Shown here piece after piece: positions 36,640 to 48,190 of a stretch of 64,000 nt of DNA. The stretch is from contig CM062816.1 in NCBI GenBank assembly GCA_031772625.1, positions 630,123,269-630,187,268 on the forward strand, given 5' to 3'. The stretch comes from Pinus tabuliformis (lineage: Eukaryota; Streptophyta; Pinopsida; Pinales; Pinaceae). The stretch's first letter is position 1, and the number at the start of each line of letters is the position of its first letter. Under the pieces are notes generated by a model, which saw nothing but the letters and a program-made list of their open reading frames with translations, was not told the DNA's origin and ran no database searches. Both the position numbers and the translations under genes were made by a program.

Positions 36640-36918
36640 AGTAATAGAAATCCAAATATTTCATAGGTCTCCTCTCTCCAGAAATCGTGGGATAATTTTG
36701 AGGAACATATTTCTTCTGGTACCCTCATTCAAACTCGGGGGTAAAATATTGCTCCTATTGGGCACAAACGTCCTTCTTGGGATCACTTCCCAATCCCAAA
36801 CTCTCAAGATAAAGCTTCCAAAGTGAAGTCCATAAATTATCCAAAGTAACCAATTCATCATCTCCATATTGCAATATCCATTTCTGCTGTGTTTGATCAT
36901 TGTTGAAAATAGAGGCAC
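36640..36918 (-). pseudogene. Unidentified gene fragment
   Basis: In the frame one base off the 85-codon ORF, the minus strand reads KWILQYGDDELVTLDNLW then LYLESLGLGSDPKKDV (36890-36778), and after one or two stops MKYLDFYYYDQPLLAMM near 36660. The residue mix looks protein-like rather than random. It lies on the same strand and just upstream of the YIF1-like frame, so both could come from one unknown gene. I do not recognise the family. Confidence 0.3.
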
Positions 36919-36919
36919 G

Positions 36920-37613
36920 TTAAAATCTAAATAAAGATATGCTGGATCCCCATCACCTCTGGACTAAATGGTCCATTTTACACAACTCTCGTATTCCCAA
37001 CAATTTCATTGTATATAACAACATCTTGAGAATGAAAATTTCTTCCACAGAGAAGAGAGATGGAAACCAATATTTCAGGGTCTCTTTGAGCAATTTCAGT
37101 GGACTATTTGATTAAACATTCTACTCCTCAATAAAATTTCCAGTAATATTTGTTCTTGGAGTTCATTCCAAGACAAATGGGATATATGATATGTTGGCAT
37201 TATGTGATATTGTAAGTTTGTAACTTGTATATTCTTTGAAAAATCCCACAATTTCATTAATCATGGTCTTATAACTATTTATAAGATATGATTTTACTTT
37301 TGTTCTAGGACTTCTTTCATGTTATAAAATCATTGCATTTAAAAATAAAAAAAACATGTTTGTTAACTAACTAAAATCAATTTCGAGAGCTAAAATTTCA
37401 ATGCCCTTTCATATGTGCACTTTCTTGTACATTTTTATTTGTTTGCCTGTGTGGCATCTAAGATCACCATAAAGGTTGAGAACATTTCATGCCAACTGAA
37501 TCTTTGGTTCAGAGATTCCAAGTCTACGTTTTCCATGCTGATTTTGATGCATTGATATATTCACATCCTATTCATTCTACTTACTGGTATATGTACTACT
37601 TGTCATGCAGCTG
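36920..37613. other. No recognisable gene
   Basis: AT-rich flank of the Copia element at 37619. The five bases AAAAG at 37614-37618 are its left target duplication. Confidence 0.5.
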
Positions 37614-37618
37614 AAAAG

Positions 37619-38068
37619 TGTTGGGTTGGATTATATTCTTTCCATGACTAGCCCACGTAGTTAACTAGGTGGTTAGAGTGGGGGCAAAGCCCCCCTTCGT
37701 TGCACCAATTCTGTAGCGAGGGGGGTGGGTCATAGGGGGTTTGAGGCGTACCCGTAACCCCACTTTATGGGTGGATCCACCTATGGTTTTGTGCATGATT
37801 TTCGCACATGTTTTTACATGCAATGGTTTTCAGTCCATGGTATTGGACACAATGGTTTTTGGTCCATGGTATTAGATGCTTTGGCATGTATAAATATGTA
37901 TTATAACATTGAAAGGAATATAATGAAAAATCAAGCTAGTAGTCCCAATTTTGGGATCTAGGGGAGAATCTCTATGTATGTGTTTTATGTGTTATGCTCT
38001 CGCATTGTTTATTTTCTGTGTTTTAGAATTGATATGTAGGTAATTTTTGTATGGGGTTAAAACCTACA
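37619..38068 (+). repeat. 5' LTR of the Tork-like element
   Basis: 450 bp. Two adjacent copies of a 28-29-bp unit (TGGTTTT.(A/G)GTCCATGGTATT) occupy 37823-37880, in the presumed U3 enhancer region, followed by a TATA-like GTATAAATATGT at 37888-37899. Both features recur in the 3' LTR. Confidence 0.95.
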
Positions 38069-38084
38069 TTTGTTATGAGAGCAG
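38069..38084 (+). other. Primer-binding site, decayed tRNA-Met type
   Basis: TTGTTATGAGAGCAG begins within one or two bases of the LTR end and differs by a few bases from the standard TGGTATCAGAGC site. Confidence 0.6.
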
Positions 38085-38190
38085 TTCTGGCTTCAAGGGG
38101 ATGCCTTTGTTGCCGAGGGTTTTCGCTCGGGCCTGTCGTAGACCTTGTTCATTGGGAGATCTGCGAGATAGATTCTGGTGGTGAAAGAAG

Positions 38191-38963
38191 ATGGTGAGCA
38201 GTGGAAAGATAGAGATTGATAAATTTAATGGTCGGAGTTTTGATTTGTGGAAACTCAAGATGGAGGATCTATTGGTGGATAAATATCAGTGGATCGCGGT
38301 AGATTTGGGTACTAAACCAAGAGGAGTGTTTGATGAAGAATGGAAGAAGTTGGATCGGAAGGTAAAGAGCACAATACGTTTGTGTGTCTCAGATTCAGTA
38401 TTGCTGAATGTATCAGGGGAAGCTATGACGAACACTTTGTGGGATAGGTTAGGGACTTTGTACCAATCTAAGTCATTGGTGAATAAACTGTTCCTACAGA
38501 AAAAGCTGTATAACCTGAGGATGAAAGATGGAGACTCAGTGACAGAGCATCTTAATGCATTTAATATTGTTGTATGTTAGTTAGCATCTATTGATATTAA
38601 AATTTAAAATGAAGATAAGTACATCAGTTTTTTGTGTTCTCTACCAGATTCGTGGGATAGTCTCGTTATTGCAATAGGTAGCAATGCAATTGCTTTGTTT
38701 TTTGATGAAATAGTCTCATACTTGCTGACGGAGGAGATGAGACAGAAAAATATGGAGAGTTTAGAATAATGATGCTTTGTCTGTATGAGGACGGTCCCAG
38801 AACAGAAACAAAAATAAGTCATTGAGTGGGAGATCTAAATCTAGAGGGAGATCTAAATCTCCAAGAAAACCTGTAAAGCTGGTGTGATGGAAATGCAGAA
38901 AGGAAGGGAACTATAAAAGGGATTGTAAATCTAAAGCTCCTGATAAGGGAAAGGGATCTAATG
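38191..38963 (+). pseudogene. gag of the Tork-like Copia element
   Basis: Starts at ATG 38191 with IEIDKFNGRSFDLWKLKMED, the classic Copia gag opening, and continues through LWDRLGTLYQSKSLVNKLFL. An in-frame TAG at 38578 ends the open part, but the same frame goes on recognisably (FLCSLPDSWDSLVIAIG). The zinc knuckle (about 38885-38926) has lost two ligands: its first Cys codon is TGA and its His is Tyr (stop-W-K-C...NYKRDC). Capsid and RNA-binding functions are therefore both destroyed. A frameshift between about 38760 and 38830 puts pol in another frame. Confidence 0.9.
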
Positions 38964-38980
38964 ATGCTTCTTCTACAGAG

Positions 38981-40492
38981 GTGAAAACCACCTCAGCTAA
39001 AGGTGGGAATATGTACTTTGCTTCTTCAAGTACACATGTAGATCATGAGGCATGGTTGATTGACTTAGGTGCATCCTTTCACTTCACTGCCCATAGAGAG
39101 TGGTTCTGTGAGTATGAGAAATACGATGGTGGTGATGTCTTCTTAGGGGATGATAGGAAGGCTAGAATAATTGGTCATAGAAAAGTAAAGTTGAAGTTGC
39201 AAGGTGGAAGGTTTAGAACACTTCGAGGTGTTCTGCATATTCCTGCATTGGCCAGAAATCATATTTCTGTAAGCAAGCTGGATCATGCAGGTGTAAAAAC
39301 CGTGTTCGAGAAGGATACCTGCAAAATGGTTTGGGGAGAACTGGTATTGATGCGGGGAGTTCAAATTGGGACTCTGTACAAGCTACAAGGTAGCACTGTT
39401 ATTGATGGGTGCAATAGTCTCGTGGTTCCTGAAAGTGGAGCAAAAAATATAGTGGTCTCTGGGGAGAAGACCATGTTGTGGCATCAAAGGCTTGGACATA
39501 TTAGAGAGAAGGGCTTTCGAATACTTCATGGTAAAGGTATGGTAGAAGGTATGAGTAATAGCTCTCTGGATTTTGATTTCTATGAAAATTGTGTATATGG
39601 GAAGCAGAATCGGGTGAGTTTCCCCTCTGGTAGTAAGAGGGCGAAACATATATTAGAAATTGTGCACAGTGATGTGTTTGGATCTGTGAAGGTTCCATCA
39701 CTCGGTAAGTCTGTGTACTATGTATCATTTCTAGATGACTTCTCAAGGAATAAATGTATATATTTCCTTAGGAGGAAATTTGAAGCCTTTAATAGGTTTA
39801 AATAATTTAAGGCTCTCGTGGAAAATCAAGCAGAGAAGAAGATAAAGGTGGTGAGGATAGATAATTGTGGAGACTTTTGCAGTAAAGAATTTGAAGAATT
39901 TTGTAATAAGTGTGTTTTGGCATGACAAAAGAATACTCCATATACACCTCAGAAAAATGGAGTTGAAGAAAGAATGAATAAGATGTTGATGGAAAGGGCA
40001 AGAAGCATGTTCAGTGGTGTTGGGTTAGGACAGGAATTCTGGGCAGAGGCGGTGGATACTACATGTTACCTGGTTAATAGGTCACCTTCATCAGCGTTGG
40101 AGGATAAGACTCCACAAGAGGTATGGATTGGTAAGAAACCCTCTCTTTCACACTTGAGGGTGTTTGGATGTGATGCACATGTACACGTTCCAAAGGAAAA
40201 ACAAACCAAGTTGGATAGTAAATCTGAAAAGTGCATCTTTATTGGGTATAAGGATGGTTTAAAGGGTTATAAGCTTTGGAACGCAATCACATGGAAGGTT
40301 GTGTATAGTCGAGATGTGGTGTTCAGAGAGCTAAAAGATGTTATTAAACATGAATTCCAACCAAAGGAACTTGAGAAGATAGAGTTTGAGCTTGAGGGGG
40401 AAGAATCAAACTCTACAACAGAGATGGAGTCAGAAGATGAAGAGCCACAAACTTCAGGTCTGAGAATATCAGTTCAAGAAGGAAGGTAGCCA
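38981..40492 (+). pseudogene. Protease and integrase part of pol (Tork-like)
   Basis: Protease: WLIDLGASFHFT at about 39052, where Ser next to the catalytic Asp is Leu. The integrase zinc domain keeps WHQRLGH but its first Cys is Tyr (FDFYENCVYGKQ, about 39570-39606). The integrase core keeps its acidic triad positions: HSDVFG (about 39666), RIDNCGDF (about 39856) and NGVEERMN (about 39957). The TNT1-like C-terminal part follows (FWAEAVDTTCYLVNRSP, LRVFGCDAHVHVPKE, GYKLWNA). In-frame stops occur near 39803 and 39922. This part would have processed the polyprotein and inserted the DNA copy. Confidence 0.9.
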
Positions 40493-42060
40493 TAAAGGTA
40501 TATTCCATCTTATTCTTGTTCAAATTTTGCTTTATCTATTATTGATGATGATCCCAGAACTATGAAGGAAGTAGTAGATTCAGAGGATGGAAAACTCTGG
40601 AAAGAGGCCCTGGTTGATGAAATGTAATCTTTGCACAAAAATGAGGCTTGGGATCTGGTGGAGTTGCCGACTGGAAGGAAACCCATTGGCAGCAAATGGG
40701 TGTTCAAGAAGAAGACAAATTCAGAAGGAAAGGTGGAGAAATACAAAGCTCAGTTGGTAGCAAAATGTTATTCTGAGGTGTCGTGAATTGATTTTGGTGA
40801 TATTATTTCTCTTGTTGCCAAGGTAACATCTATTGAATTAATTTTATATGTTGTTGTTGCTTTTGATTTTGAGGTAGAACAGATGGATGTGAAGACAACA
40901 TTTCTTCATGGTGATCTGGACGAGGAAATATGCAAGTTAAGGAAGTATTTGTATGGGTTAAAACAGTCACCAAGGATGTGGTATCAAAAATTTGATACAT
41001 TTATACAGGGACTTGGCTTCACCAGAAGCAAAGCAGATCATTGTGTGTATTTTAAATTAATTGGTGACCATGTTATTTATTTGGTCTTATATGTGGATGA
41101 TATGTTGCTGGTTGGAAATGACAAAGAAATTCTCCAGGATTTGAAGACCCAATTGTCCTCCAAATTCGACATGAAAGGTCTTGGTGCTGAAAACTAGATT
41201 TTGGGCATGGAAATTATAAGAGATTGGGCAAAGAGGAAGCTCTAGTTAAACCAGAGGAAGTATGTTGAGACAATAATGCAGAGGTTTAATATGTAGAACA
41301 GTAAATCGGTGAAGGTTTCTATTCGTGTAGGTGTGAGGTTATCTACTGAACAATGTCTGAAGACACAAGAAGAGAAAGAGGACATGTCCCATGTTCCATA
41401 TGCAAGTGCAGTCGGTAGCCTAATGTATGCAATGGTATGTACTAGACTAGACATTGCACATGCAGTGGGAGTATTAAGCAGGTTTATGTCAAAACCAGGG
41501 AAGGAGCATTAGGCAACATTGAAGTTGGTTTTCAGGTATTTGCATGGCACTAGTGATTATGGTTTGTGCTACCCAGGAAGATCAGGATTGGACAAAATGT
41601 TGGATACTCATAGCTTTTTTGATGTAGACTGGGCTGGAGATCTATATTAGAGAATATCTACAAGTGTGTAGGTGTTTAATCTATTTGGAGGTGTAGTCAG
41701 TTGGATGAGTAAGAAACAATCTATAGTGGCACTATCAGCTACAAAGGCAGAATACATGGCAGCCACTCATGTAAGCAAGGAAGTAGTTTGGTTGCAAAGA
41801 TTGTGCTCAAGTATGGGGTTAGTACAGGGAGCTATAAGGATACACTGTGACAGCCAAAGCACAATTTTCTTGGCAAAGAACCTCCATATCATTCAAAGAC
41901 AAAGCACATTGATGCTCAGTATCACTTTGTGAGGGATATGATAGAAGACAAAAAGGTGTTGCTAGTAAAGGTGGACACTTTGAAGAATTGTTGCAAATGC
42001 ATTGACACAATTTGTGAGCTCTGAGAAGCTCTCTTGGTGTAGAGAGGCAATGGCATTTCA
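40493..42060 (+). pseudogene. Reverse transcriptase and RNase H part of pol (Tork-like)
   Basis: RT reads WKEALVDEM, GSKWVFKKK, EQMDVKTTFLHGDLDEE, LYGLKQSPRMWY and an intact YVDDMLLVGND at about 41090-41120. Between DEEI and CKL (near 40932) some 17-20 codons present in relatives, including the usual QPEGF motif, are missing in frame. RNase H keeps its landmarks: VDWAGD (about 41625), SATKAEYMAATH (about 41738) and HCDSQST (about 41845). Around ten in-frame stops interrupt this part, and the frame is lost after about 41920. It copied element RNA into DNA when alive. Confidence 0.9.
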
Positions 42061-42108
42061 GGGCTAGAAAAATGACTAATCTCTCTTGTGCCCCATATGG
42101 AAAGAAAA

Positions 42109-42123
42109 CAACAAGTGGGATAA
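42109..42123 (+). other. Polypurine tract
   Basis: ACAAGTGGGATAA lies immediately before the 3' LTR. Confidence 0.7.
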
Positions 42124-42579
42124 TGTTGGGTTGTGTTATATTCTTTCCACGACTAGCCTATGTAGTTAACCGGGGGGTTAGAGGGGGGGCATAGCACCCC
42201 TTCGTTGCACCGATTGTGTAGCGGGGGGGGGGGGGTCACATGGGTTTTGAGTTGTACTTGTAGCCCCACTTTAGGATGGGTGGACCCACCTATGGTTTTG
42301 TGCATGATTTTCCCACATGTTTTTGGATGTGATGGTTTTCAGTCCATGGTATTGGACGTGATGATTTTCGGTCGATGGTATTGGATGCTTCAGAATGTAT
42401 AAATATGTATTATAAGATTGAAAGGAATATAATGAAAAATCAAGCTGGTAGTCTCAGTTTTGGGATCCAGGGGAAAATCTCTGTGTATATGTGTTTTATG
42501 TGTTATGCTCTCGCATTGTTTATTTTCCGTGTTTTAGAATTCGTATGGAGGTAATTTCTGCACGGTGTTAAAACCTACA
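42124..42579 (+). repeat. 3' LTR of the Tork-like element
   Basis: 456 bp, colinear with 37619-38068. A homopolymeric run of G at 42224-42235 is expanded relative to the 5' copy. AAGAG (42580-42584) follows as target duplication. Confidence 0.95.
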
Positions 42580-42823
42580 AAGAGTTTGTTAAGAAGAAAC
42601 AAACTAGAACAAGGACTTGTATAATTAGGAAATCTATCCTTATAGGAAAATTCTGATGGTTAAAGAGAGGATGATATTTATTAGGCCGTGAGTCTATTTA
42701 ATGGTTTGTAAGAGGCTCAATGCATAGAAATTTTGTTTTTAAGCACCTGAATTTTGATTTACAATAATTGATATCTTCAATAGCATGTATTGAGGATTTC
42801 CTTCTTGTTTTACTCTGTTGCAG

Positions 42824-42995
42824 AGGTTATTTGTCCCTGACTTTGATACCTCCTTCTGATCTATGCATTTCATTTTTTGAAGATGATGGTGTTGTGGAGA
42901 GGTTGGTTGCTTTGGGTCCTGGTAATGAGAACTCTACTGTCATTATTGAAGGGATTTCATCATATACTTCTGGATTTGAAAATGGACATGTTTAG
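42824..42995 (+). pseudogene. Unidentified exon-like fragment
   Basis: TTACTCTGTTGCAG (ending 42823) is a convincing splice acceptor. The following frame is open to a TAG at 42993 and reads ISFFEDDGVVERLVALGPG then ENSTVIIEGISSYTSGFE. The peptide looks conserved but I cannot place the family. Its ARM-like wording (VVERLVALGPGNENS) made me test an ARABIDILLO origin, without a clear match. 42585-42823 upstream is non-coding. Confidence 0.35.
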
Positions 42996-43206
42996 TTAGT
43001 ATCCAGACCAATTCAATAAGGTTTGGCCTGTTAATTTGTTGTTCAATGAAATTGTCATTTATTAATTACTTTCAACTCTATTTCTAAGAATCATTGCACA
43101 TGGTGATGCATGTATATTTACCTATGCAATAGTTCATATGTATCCTTATAGGTTCTTTGTATTGAATATTGACATTACTAGAATGGTTTCCATTGCCACA
43201 ATGCCT

Positions 43207-43605
43207 TGCTCATTAGTGAATGGATGGAATCTCTTCGAATGATTGGAAACATGCCTTGGATCTCTTCCCACTAGCCAAGGGACACATTACCCAATGGGTT
43301 GAGGTAATGAGGTTGTCGATATATGAAAAGTGTTATGATGTGATTAGCTCATGAATTGTTTCACTAGTTTTAACTTGATATCACTGTTATCAAATTATAT
43401 TAAGTAAAAAAATTGTATGCTCATTAGTGCATGAATGGAATGTCTTAGAATTTTTGGAAATATGGCCTTCACTCTATTCCCCCTCCCCAAGTGACACATT
43501 ACCCAATGGAATGAGGTAATGAGGTTGTTGGTATATGTAAAATGTTATGATGTGATTAACACATGGATTGATTTGCTAGTTTTAATTTGATATCATAGTT
43601 ACAAA
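43207..43605. repeat. Tandem duplication, about 190 bp x 2 (211-bp period)
   Basis: TGCTCATTAGTG starts both units (43207, 43418). They continue in parallel through GACACATTACCCAATGG, GAGGTAATGAGGTTGT and GTTATGATGTGATTA. Confidence 0.85.
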
Positions 43606-44583
43606 ATGATCTACCTTCATGCCCTATGCCATGACCAAAACAAGAGGGCAACCCTAATGAGCCAACAATGGAATTGGGAGAGATTTGAGCCTTTCCTTGC
43701 TAAACTATCGATAGGTCTTCTGCATGACCATCCATGTTCCCCACGAGAGCCCTCGATAATGCCTCAAAAATCTGCAGTTCCTGGAAGAAGACCGCTATGT
43801 TTGCCTGAAAGCTTTGGACATTAGAGTCGATGCTGATAGGTTCGAAATTTTGTAATGGCATGCTAGGGTTTAAGAAGGCCTTGACAAAATTTAGGGCCTC
43901 AATCAAGAAACCTGGTAAAAGAGATAGTTGTTCAATCAAATCTATTGATATTGCTATCAAGATCTCAGATGGTGCCTCCTTATGTTGTAGGGAGGAGGTA
44001 GACTCATTGGTTCCAAAAAATTATGGGGAAAATGGAATCCCTTTCGTGATATTTTCCAATGATGAATTTTTTTTTGAGTTTGTTGTCGCTTTTGCCTCCA
44101 TTCCAAGCTATCAAGGTGGAGAATTTTTCCAGATGGAGATATACTTTGTTGGGTCTTCCAAGTAATTTATCAATTCCTCCTCCATAAATATATTTGCTAG
44201 ACACTATCGATCCTATCAAGGGAGTTAAAAATAAAAACTTCATAGCAAAATACCTTAACCTATAGACACAACACAAACCCTAACGCCCACCTAGCCGCAA
44301 CGCACAACATTAACTCCTTGATCCATTAGGGAGGACCACCAACTAGGGCTTCTAGATGCAACTGCTTGAAGAGGTCTGACATCATTCCAACACTTATCTT
44401 ATTCTTATTGTGGCTATAGTCATGGTGAAGCGCACCAGAATACCTCGAAATCCATTAGAGAAGACCACATACCGACTGATTTGTATGCATAAATAGGTCT
44501 ATTTTCATCACGTGCAAGAAAACCCAAACCCTATCTAAAACCTTTGATTTCAACAGTGGCAGTGATGCTAACCAATGAACTTG
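43606..44583. other. Open but unassigned region
   Basis: Opposing frames of 72-111 codons (plus 43606-43824, 43830-44165; minus 43700-43960, 44004-44276) overlap. None shows a motif I recognise, so I cannot choose a strand. Confidence 0.35.
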
Positions 44584-44700
44584 AGATATTTAAAACATTA
44601 ATTTAAGACGAAATAATAATTTTGTATTAAAATTATCATTTTTGTCTTAAGTATTTTTTTCTTAAAATTATTTTATGTTAAGCCCTTTTTTCAAAGCCAC
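44584..44700 (+). repeat. TTAAGACGAAAT-type repeat, CACTA subterminal-like
   Basis: GATATTTAAAACATTAATTTAAGACGAAATAAT is similar to the subterminal sequence of the CACTA-like ends at 26255 and 33208, but no CACTA terminus remains here. Confidence 0.4.
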
Positions 44701-44885
44701 CTGTGTTTGATGCTTTTCAAAGCCTTTTTTTCTTAAAATTTTATCATATCCTAGCTCTTCTTGCCTTTGGTGTGCCCGTGCAAGTTCGAGTCTTCTATTC
44801 TGTGTGGTGTAGGGCCCTGAGAAATTTTGGGTTCCTCTTCTCTATCCTTTGTGTGGTCTAGGGTATTGAGGCACCTCGGCAAGAG

Positions 44886-45115
44886 GAAGCTCTACATCAA
44901 GTGACCATTTAACACTCTACAATGAAAATGCTCCACATCGAGCCACCCCTGAGCACTGTGATGCAAAAATCAAGAGGTGCTATGGCAAGAGCACTCTGCA
45001 ATGAAAATTCTCCACATCGAGCCACACTTGAGCACTCTAATGCAACATCCGAGAGGAGCGGGGAAGGAGGAAGCTCTACTTTGAGTCACCCCTGAGCACT
45101 CTGCAACGTAACCAT
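44886..45115. repeat. Three degenerate tandem units of about 80-90 bp
   Basis: AAGCTCTACAT.(A/G)AGTCACC..TGAGCACTCTGCAA.G and AATGCTCCACATCGAGCCACCCCTGAGCACT variants repeat about three times. Confidence 0.7.
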
Positions 45116-46627
45116 GCCTCAAGTGCTTCTACTACCTAGGTATGTTCAACGCCCTCTCTAGATTGGGGGAAGTGGGTAGGAGAGAAACTTCATAGCCTTG
45201 GTGCCCATGTGGGAATCCTTTGTTTTTTAAACAAAAAATTTAGGGTATTGATTTTTACAACTCTTTGGGCTACAGACATGTAATGAATGTGTATTCCTTG
45301 GGAGGTGTAGCTCCAGAGTACCGCTGAAAAGTAGTATGATGTAGAGAGAAGAAAGAAGCCATGGAATTTTTTTTATCAAGGATTGTGGGTTGGTTACACC
45401 TCAACACACTGCTTGGGATTAACAAGTGAGGCAACTGCTACTTCACTAGAACAATGAATGTGGATGGATCTTGTAAGTACTATTTTTCTCTCTTCATATT
45501 AATTCTTAGTTGTAAGCATCTTGTTCATATGAAATTCATGTATATTGGCTTTGGAAACAAAACAATATTGTATGGAAATAATGAGAGACTAAAGTTTGAA
45601 CACACGCTTTGCAAAATTAATATTTGTTGGATTACTTCAATTAGGAAAACAACTGCCACAAGCTAAATATCATTGTTGAATTTGAACTTTCATGGTTTCA
45701 CCCTAATTCTTGGATCAGAAAAAGAATTTTATCGATGTACATTGAACAAGCACCTAAAATAGGCTTTCGTTATATTTCCTTAAGAGCAACTTAGCCTCCC
45801 AAAATGGTACCCTCATATCTGCCTATACATGGGAAAATACCACATTTTTTGATTTAGATGTCAAAGGTTAAGGCTTAAACTTGACTCCAACCTTAGCATA
45901 GGAGTCCCTCTACTGAAATATTTCTTCCATTCCTACTGCTAAAATAAAGGAAAATTATCATCACGTGGCTGGTAGTAGAGACAGAGCATGCAAATGGGTT
46001 GTTGGTGGATAATTCTTCTGAGATTCACATGGAAAATCATTGGTTAGGGTTAACACTTTTCGTTCTACAAAGAAGCCTTTCAACCCTACAAATCATCATG
46101 CTAAGATTAAGTGAAAGTCCAAAACTGGTAAGGATTCCAAGAAGCCCAAGTAGTCAATCTCTCCAGGCAAAAAGCTCACAAAATTTCTAAGTTCTCTCTT
46201 TATGGCTAGTGGTACCAAGAAGGAAAGTGTTCATCACCTCCTTCTATAGGTGACTCCAATTCATATGATTCTTATGAAATAAAACCCTCCTTTGTTAATT
46301 CATATTATTCTTCAGTCCAATCCAAGCCATGTTTGAGTAAAACATCTGAAGGGTACTCGAACAAAATGAGTGGGATGGGTCAAAAGTCTATCACATTCTT
46401 CCAGAAAAGTGCAAATGTGGATTGGGACTTTCACCCATATGGGGAGAAGTCTGTCCATAGAATGGAAGGGTTTGATAAGATGGAGAAGATGTAATTTAGC
46501 CATTATTCATGTGTTATAATTACTATGAAGGAAAATTCTAAAATATGCAAGAAGACACGAGAAATTAAAAATAATGCATAACATGGGATGTGTTGTTAAG
46601 GGATGACAGTGGCATCAATAATGAGAC
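45116..46627. other. No recognisable gene
   Basis: Short frames (45454-45666, 45999-46190, minus 46312-46503) lack known motifs. Lys-rich readings near 46080-46180 (KSKTGKDSKKPK) could be a decayed basic segment upstream of the TBC-like pseudogene, but I cannot show it. Confidence 0.4.
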
Positions 46628-46790
46628 ATAAATAATGATGTATTCAATAGATACTCAAGTTCCCAAGGCCTTTATGGCACAATGAATCATGAGACAATAA
46701 CAAACTTGACAAAATTGTGAAACCGTAAGGTCGCATAGTTTATTTTCATTATGCATTAATATTCCCTATGAAAAAATCCTTTTATCAGTG
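46628..46790 (+). repeat. Inverted repeat, left arm
   Basis: Matches the reverse complement of 48375-48545 (shared phrases CCCAAGGC.TTTATGG.ACAATGAATCA, GAGACAATAACAAACT, GCATTAATATTCCCTATGAAAAA). The right arm continues into a minus-strand Copia RNase H remnant, so the left arm is probably the 3' end of a related Copia copy in plus orientation. Confidence 0.75.
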
Positions 46791-46996
46791 ATCTAGGATT
46801 AATAATCACATGAAAGAGAGACTTTTTGTAGCTTATCTCTTGCTCAAGGGTTCTCGGATGATCATGTAATGGTGGATAGAGAAATACACTATCAAGATAA
46901 AGGTTAGAGGGTGGGAGGCTATGCAATTAGTTAAGTTTGGAACTCGGCCCTGATATATATGGATTTTCAATGTGCCACCAACTTTTGCAGTGGTAT

Positions 46997-47945
46997 CATG
47001 AATATGAAACAATTTACAAGGAATAATAAGAGGAGAGATCAGAAATATGACAGTGCTTTCTAGAAACTTATGTGAATTCTGCCCAAATATCTACCTCAGA
47101 TTCACAATCAAGTGAAAGTTGCAATAATTTGTTTAATCACTTTCTGATACAAGTCCTAATGCTACTACTAGCATGGAGAGAAGTTCTCCTGACAAGCTAT
47201 CCAAAATAGATGATGTGAAGTAGGATATGGAAAACCATAAAACTAAAACATGGTCACAAATAAGACCATCTCTAGATGCCATAGAATAGAATTTGATTTT
47301 CCATGTTAGGAAGAGGAAAATTGCTTAAGTCATTAACAAGGAACCCAATAGTGGAAGAAAAAGTCTTTCTTTGTGGGAGCCCATTCTATTAAAAGATGGC
47401 AATATTGTCTCTTTAGAGGATTCATAGGAAGAGTTCTATGATGTGGAGTGATCCAATATAGGATGCATCCACAAATGATAGCATAGTGTTTGGTTCTGCT
47501 ACAAATTCTTCTCAGAGCTCATATGCAGATTCATGTGTTTGGAAAGAAGAATTAGAGAGCCTTGTTTGTGGAGGTGTCCCCATGGCTCTTAGAAAAGAGC
47601 CTTGACAAGATTTTGTTGGAACTCAAACACAAAGGATAGAGAAATGTTATAAGAAGTTACTTATTCTAGGAGGTGATCAAGGGTTTCAGAGAACAAAAGT
47701 TGGTGGTATTCTAAGCAGTACCACCATGAATGTTATTTTTGAAACATGTGTTGCTAAGAAATGGAAAAGCTAGATTGAGAAGGATTTTCCTTGAACCTTT
47801 CCAGGTCATATGGCACTGGGCGAAGATGGTCAAAATGCTTTGATATGTCTGTTGACTGAATATGCAGGCCATAATCTACCAATAAGATGGTGGAAGCTCA
47901 AGTGGACCAACTTGTTATTTTCAAAGGAATAAAAGATGAATATGT
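46997..47945 (+). pseudogene. TBC (RabGAP) domain protein pseudogene, copy 1
   Basis: TBC proteins switch off Rab GTPases. The fragment opens after an acceptor-like CAACTTTTGCAG and reads WYHEYETIYKE (plant RabGAP N-terminus), then WSQIRPSLDAIE (47255), EEFYDVE (47429), WKEELESLVCGGVPMALR (47539), then IEKDFP-stop-TFPGH (47775) and EDGQNALICLLTEYAGHN (47822). The invariant Arg of the IxxDxxR arginine finger is a TGA stop. Next should come the SVGYCQ glutamine finger; instead the frame jumps to MVEAQVDQLV (47889), so both catalytic fingers are gone. Other stops are present. The sequence after 47945 is shared with copy 2 but is not recognisably TBC. Confidence 0.85.
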
Positions 47946-48190
47946 GACAAAATTTATAAGAAGAAATATATGTTTACGATTTGGGATATAGATTAAGAGG
48001 ACACAAGAAAGGTTTTTACAATTGAAGTTGACTTGAAATTCATTATATTGGATGGAGAAATAGGTTTTTTGATTAATGATGTGAGGTTGGAAATGGATTT
48101 CATGGATATCATAACATTACATGATGGAGCTCTATGGCATTTTCTAATGAGGCAAAAATATTGAAATCTGAATCATAAATTTGACAGTAG
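47028..48190 (+). repeat. Direct segmental duplication, copy 1 (about 1.15 kb)
   Basis: AGGAGAGAT.AGAAA.ATGACAGT.CTTTCTAG opens both this block and 49142-50290. Similarity is high throughout, with scattered substitutions and small indels. The block includes the TBC pseudogene. Confidence 0.9.

Larger units (their letters stand above)
37619..42579 (+). mobile_element. Full-length but dead Copia element, Tork/Tnt1-like
   Basis: LTRs 37619-38068 and 42124-42579 begin TGTTGGG and end CCTACA. Flanks AAAAG and AAGAG give a 5-bp target duplication with one mismatch. Order: PBS, gag, zinc knuckle, protease, integrase, RT, RNase H, purine tract; integrase before RT defines Copia. Motif wording is closest to Tnt1-type (Tork) elements. 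Pol stays in a single frame from about 38981 to 41930, broken mostly by stops rather than shifts, as expected from point decay. By eye roughly one LTR position in eight or nine differs, so the insertion is old. Confidence 0.95.

Noticed and set aside
46994-47008. GTGGTATCATGAATATG looked like a tRNA-Met primer-binding site
   Set aside because: In frame it reads WYHEYETIYKE, matching the N-terminal region of plant TBC proteins, and it is not next to an LTR end.
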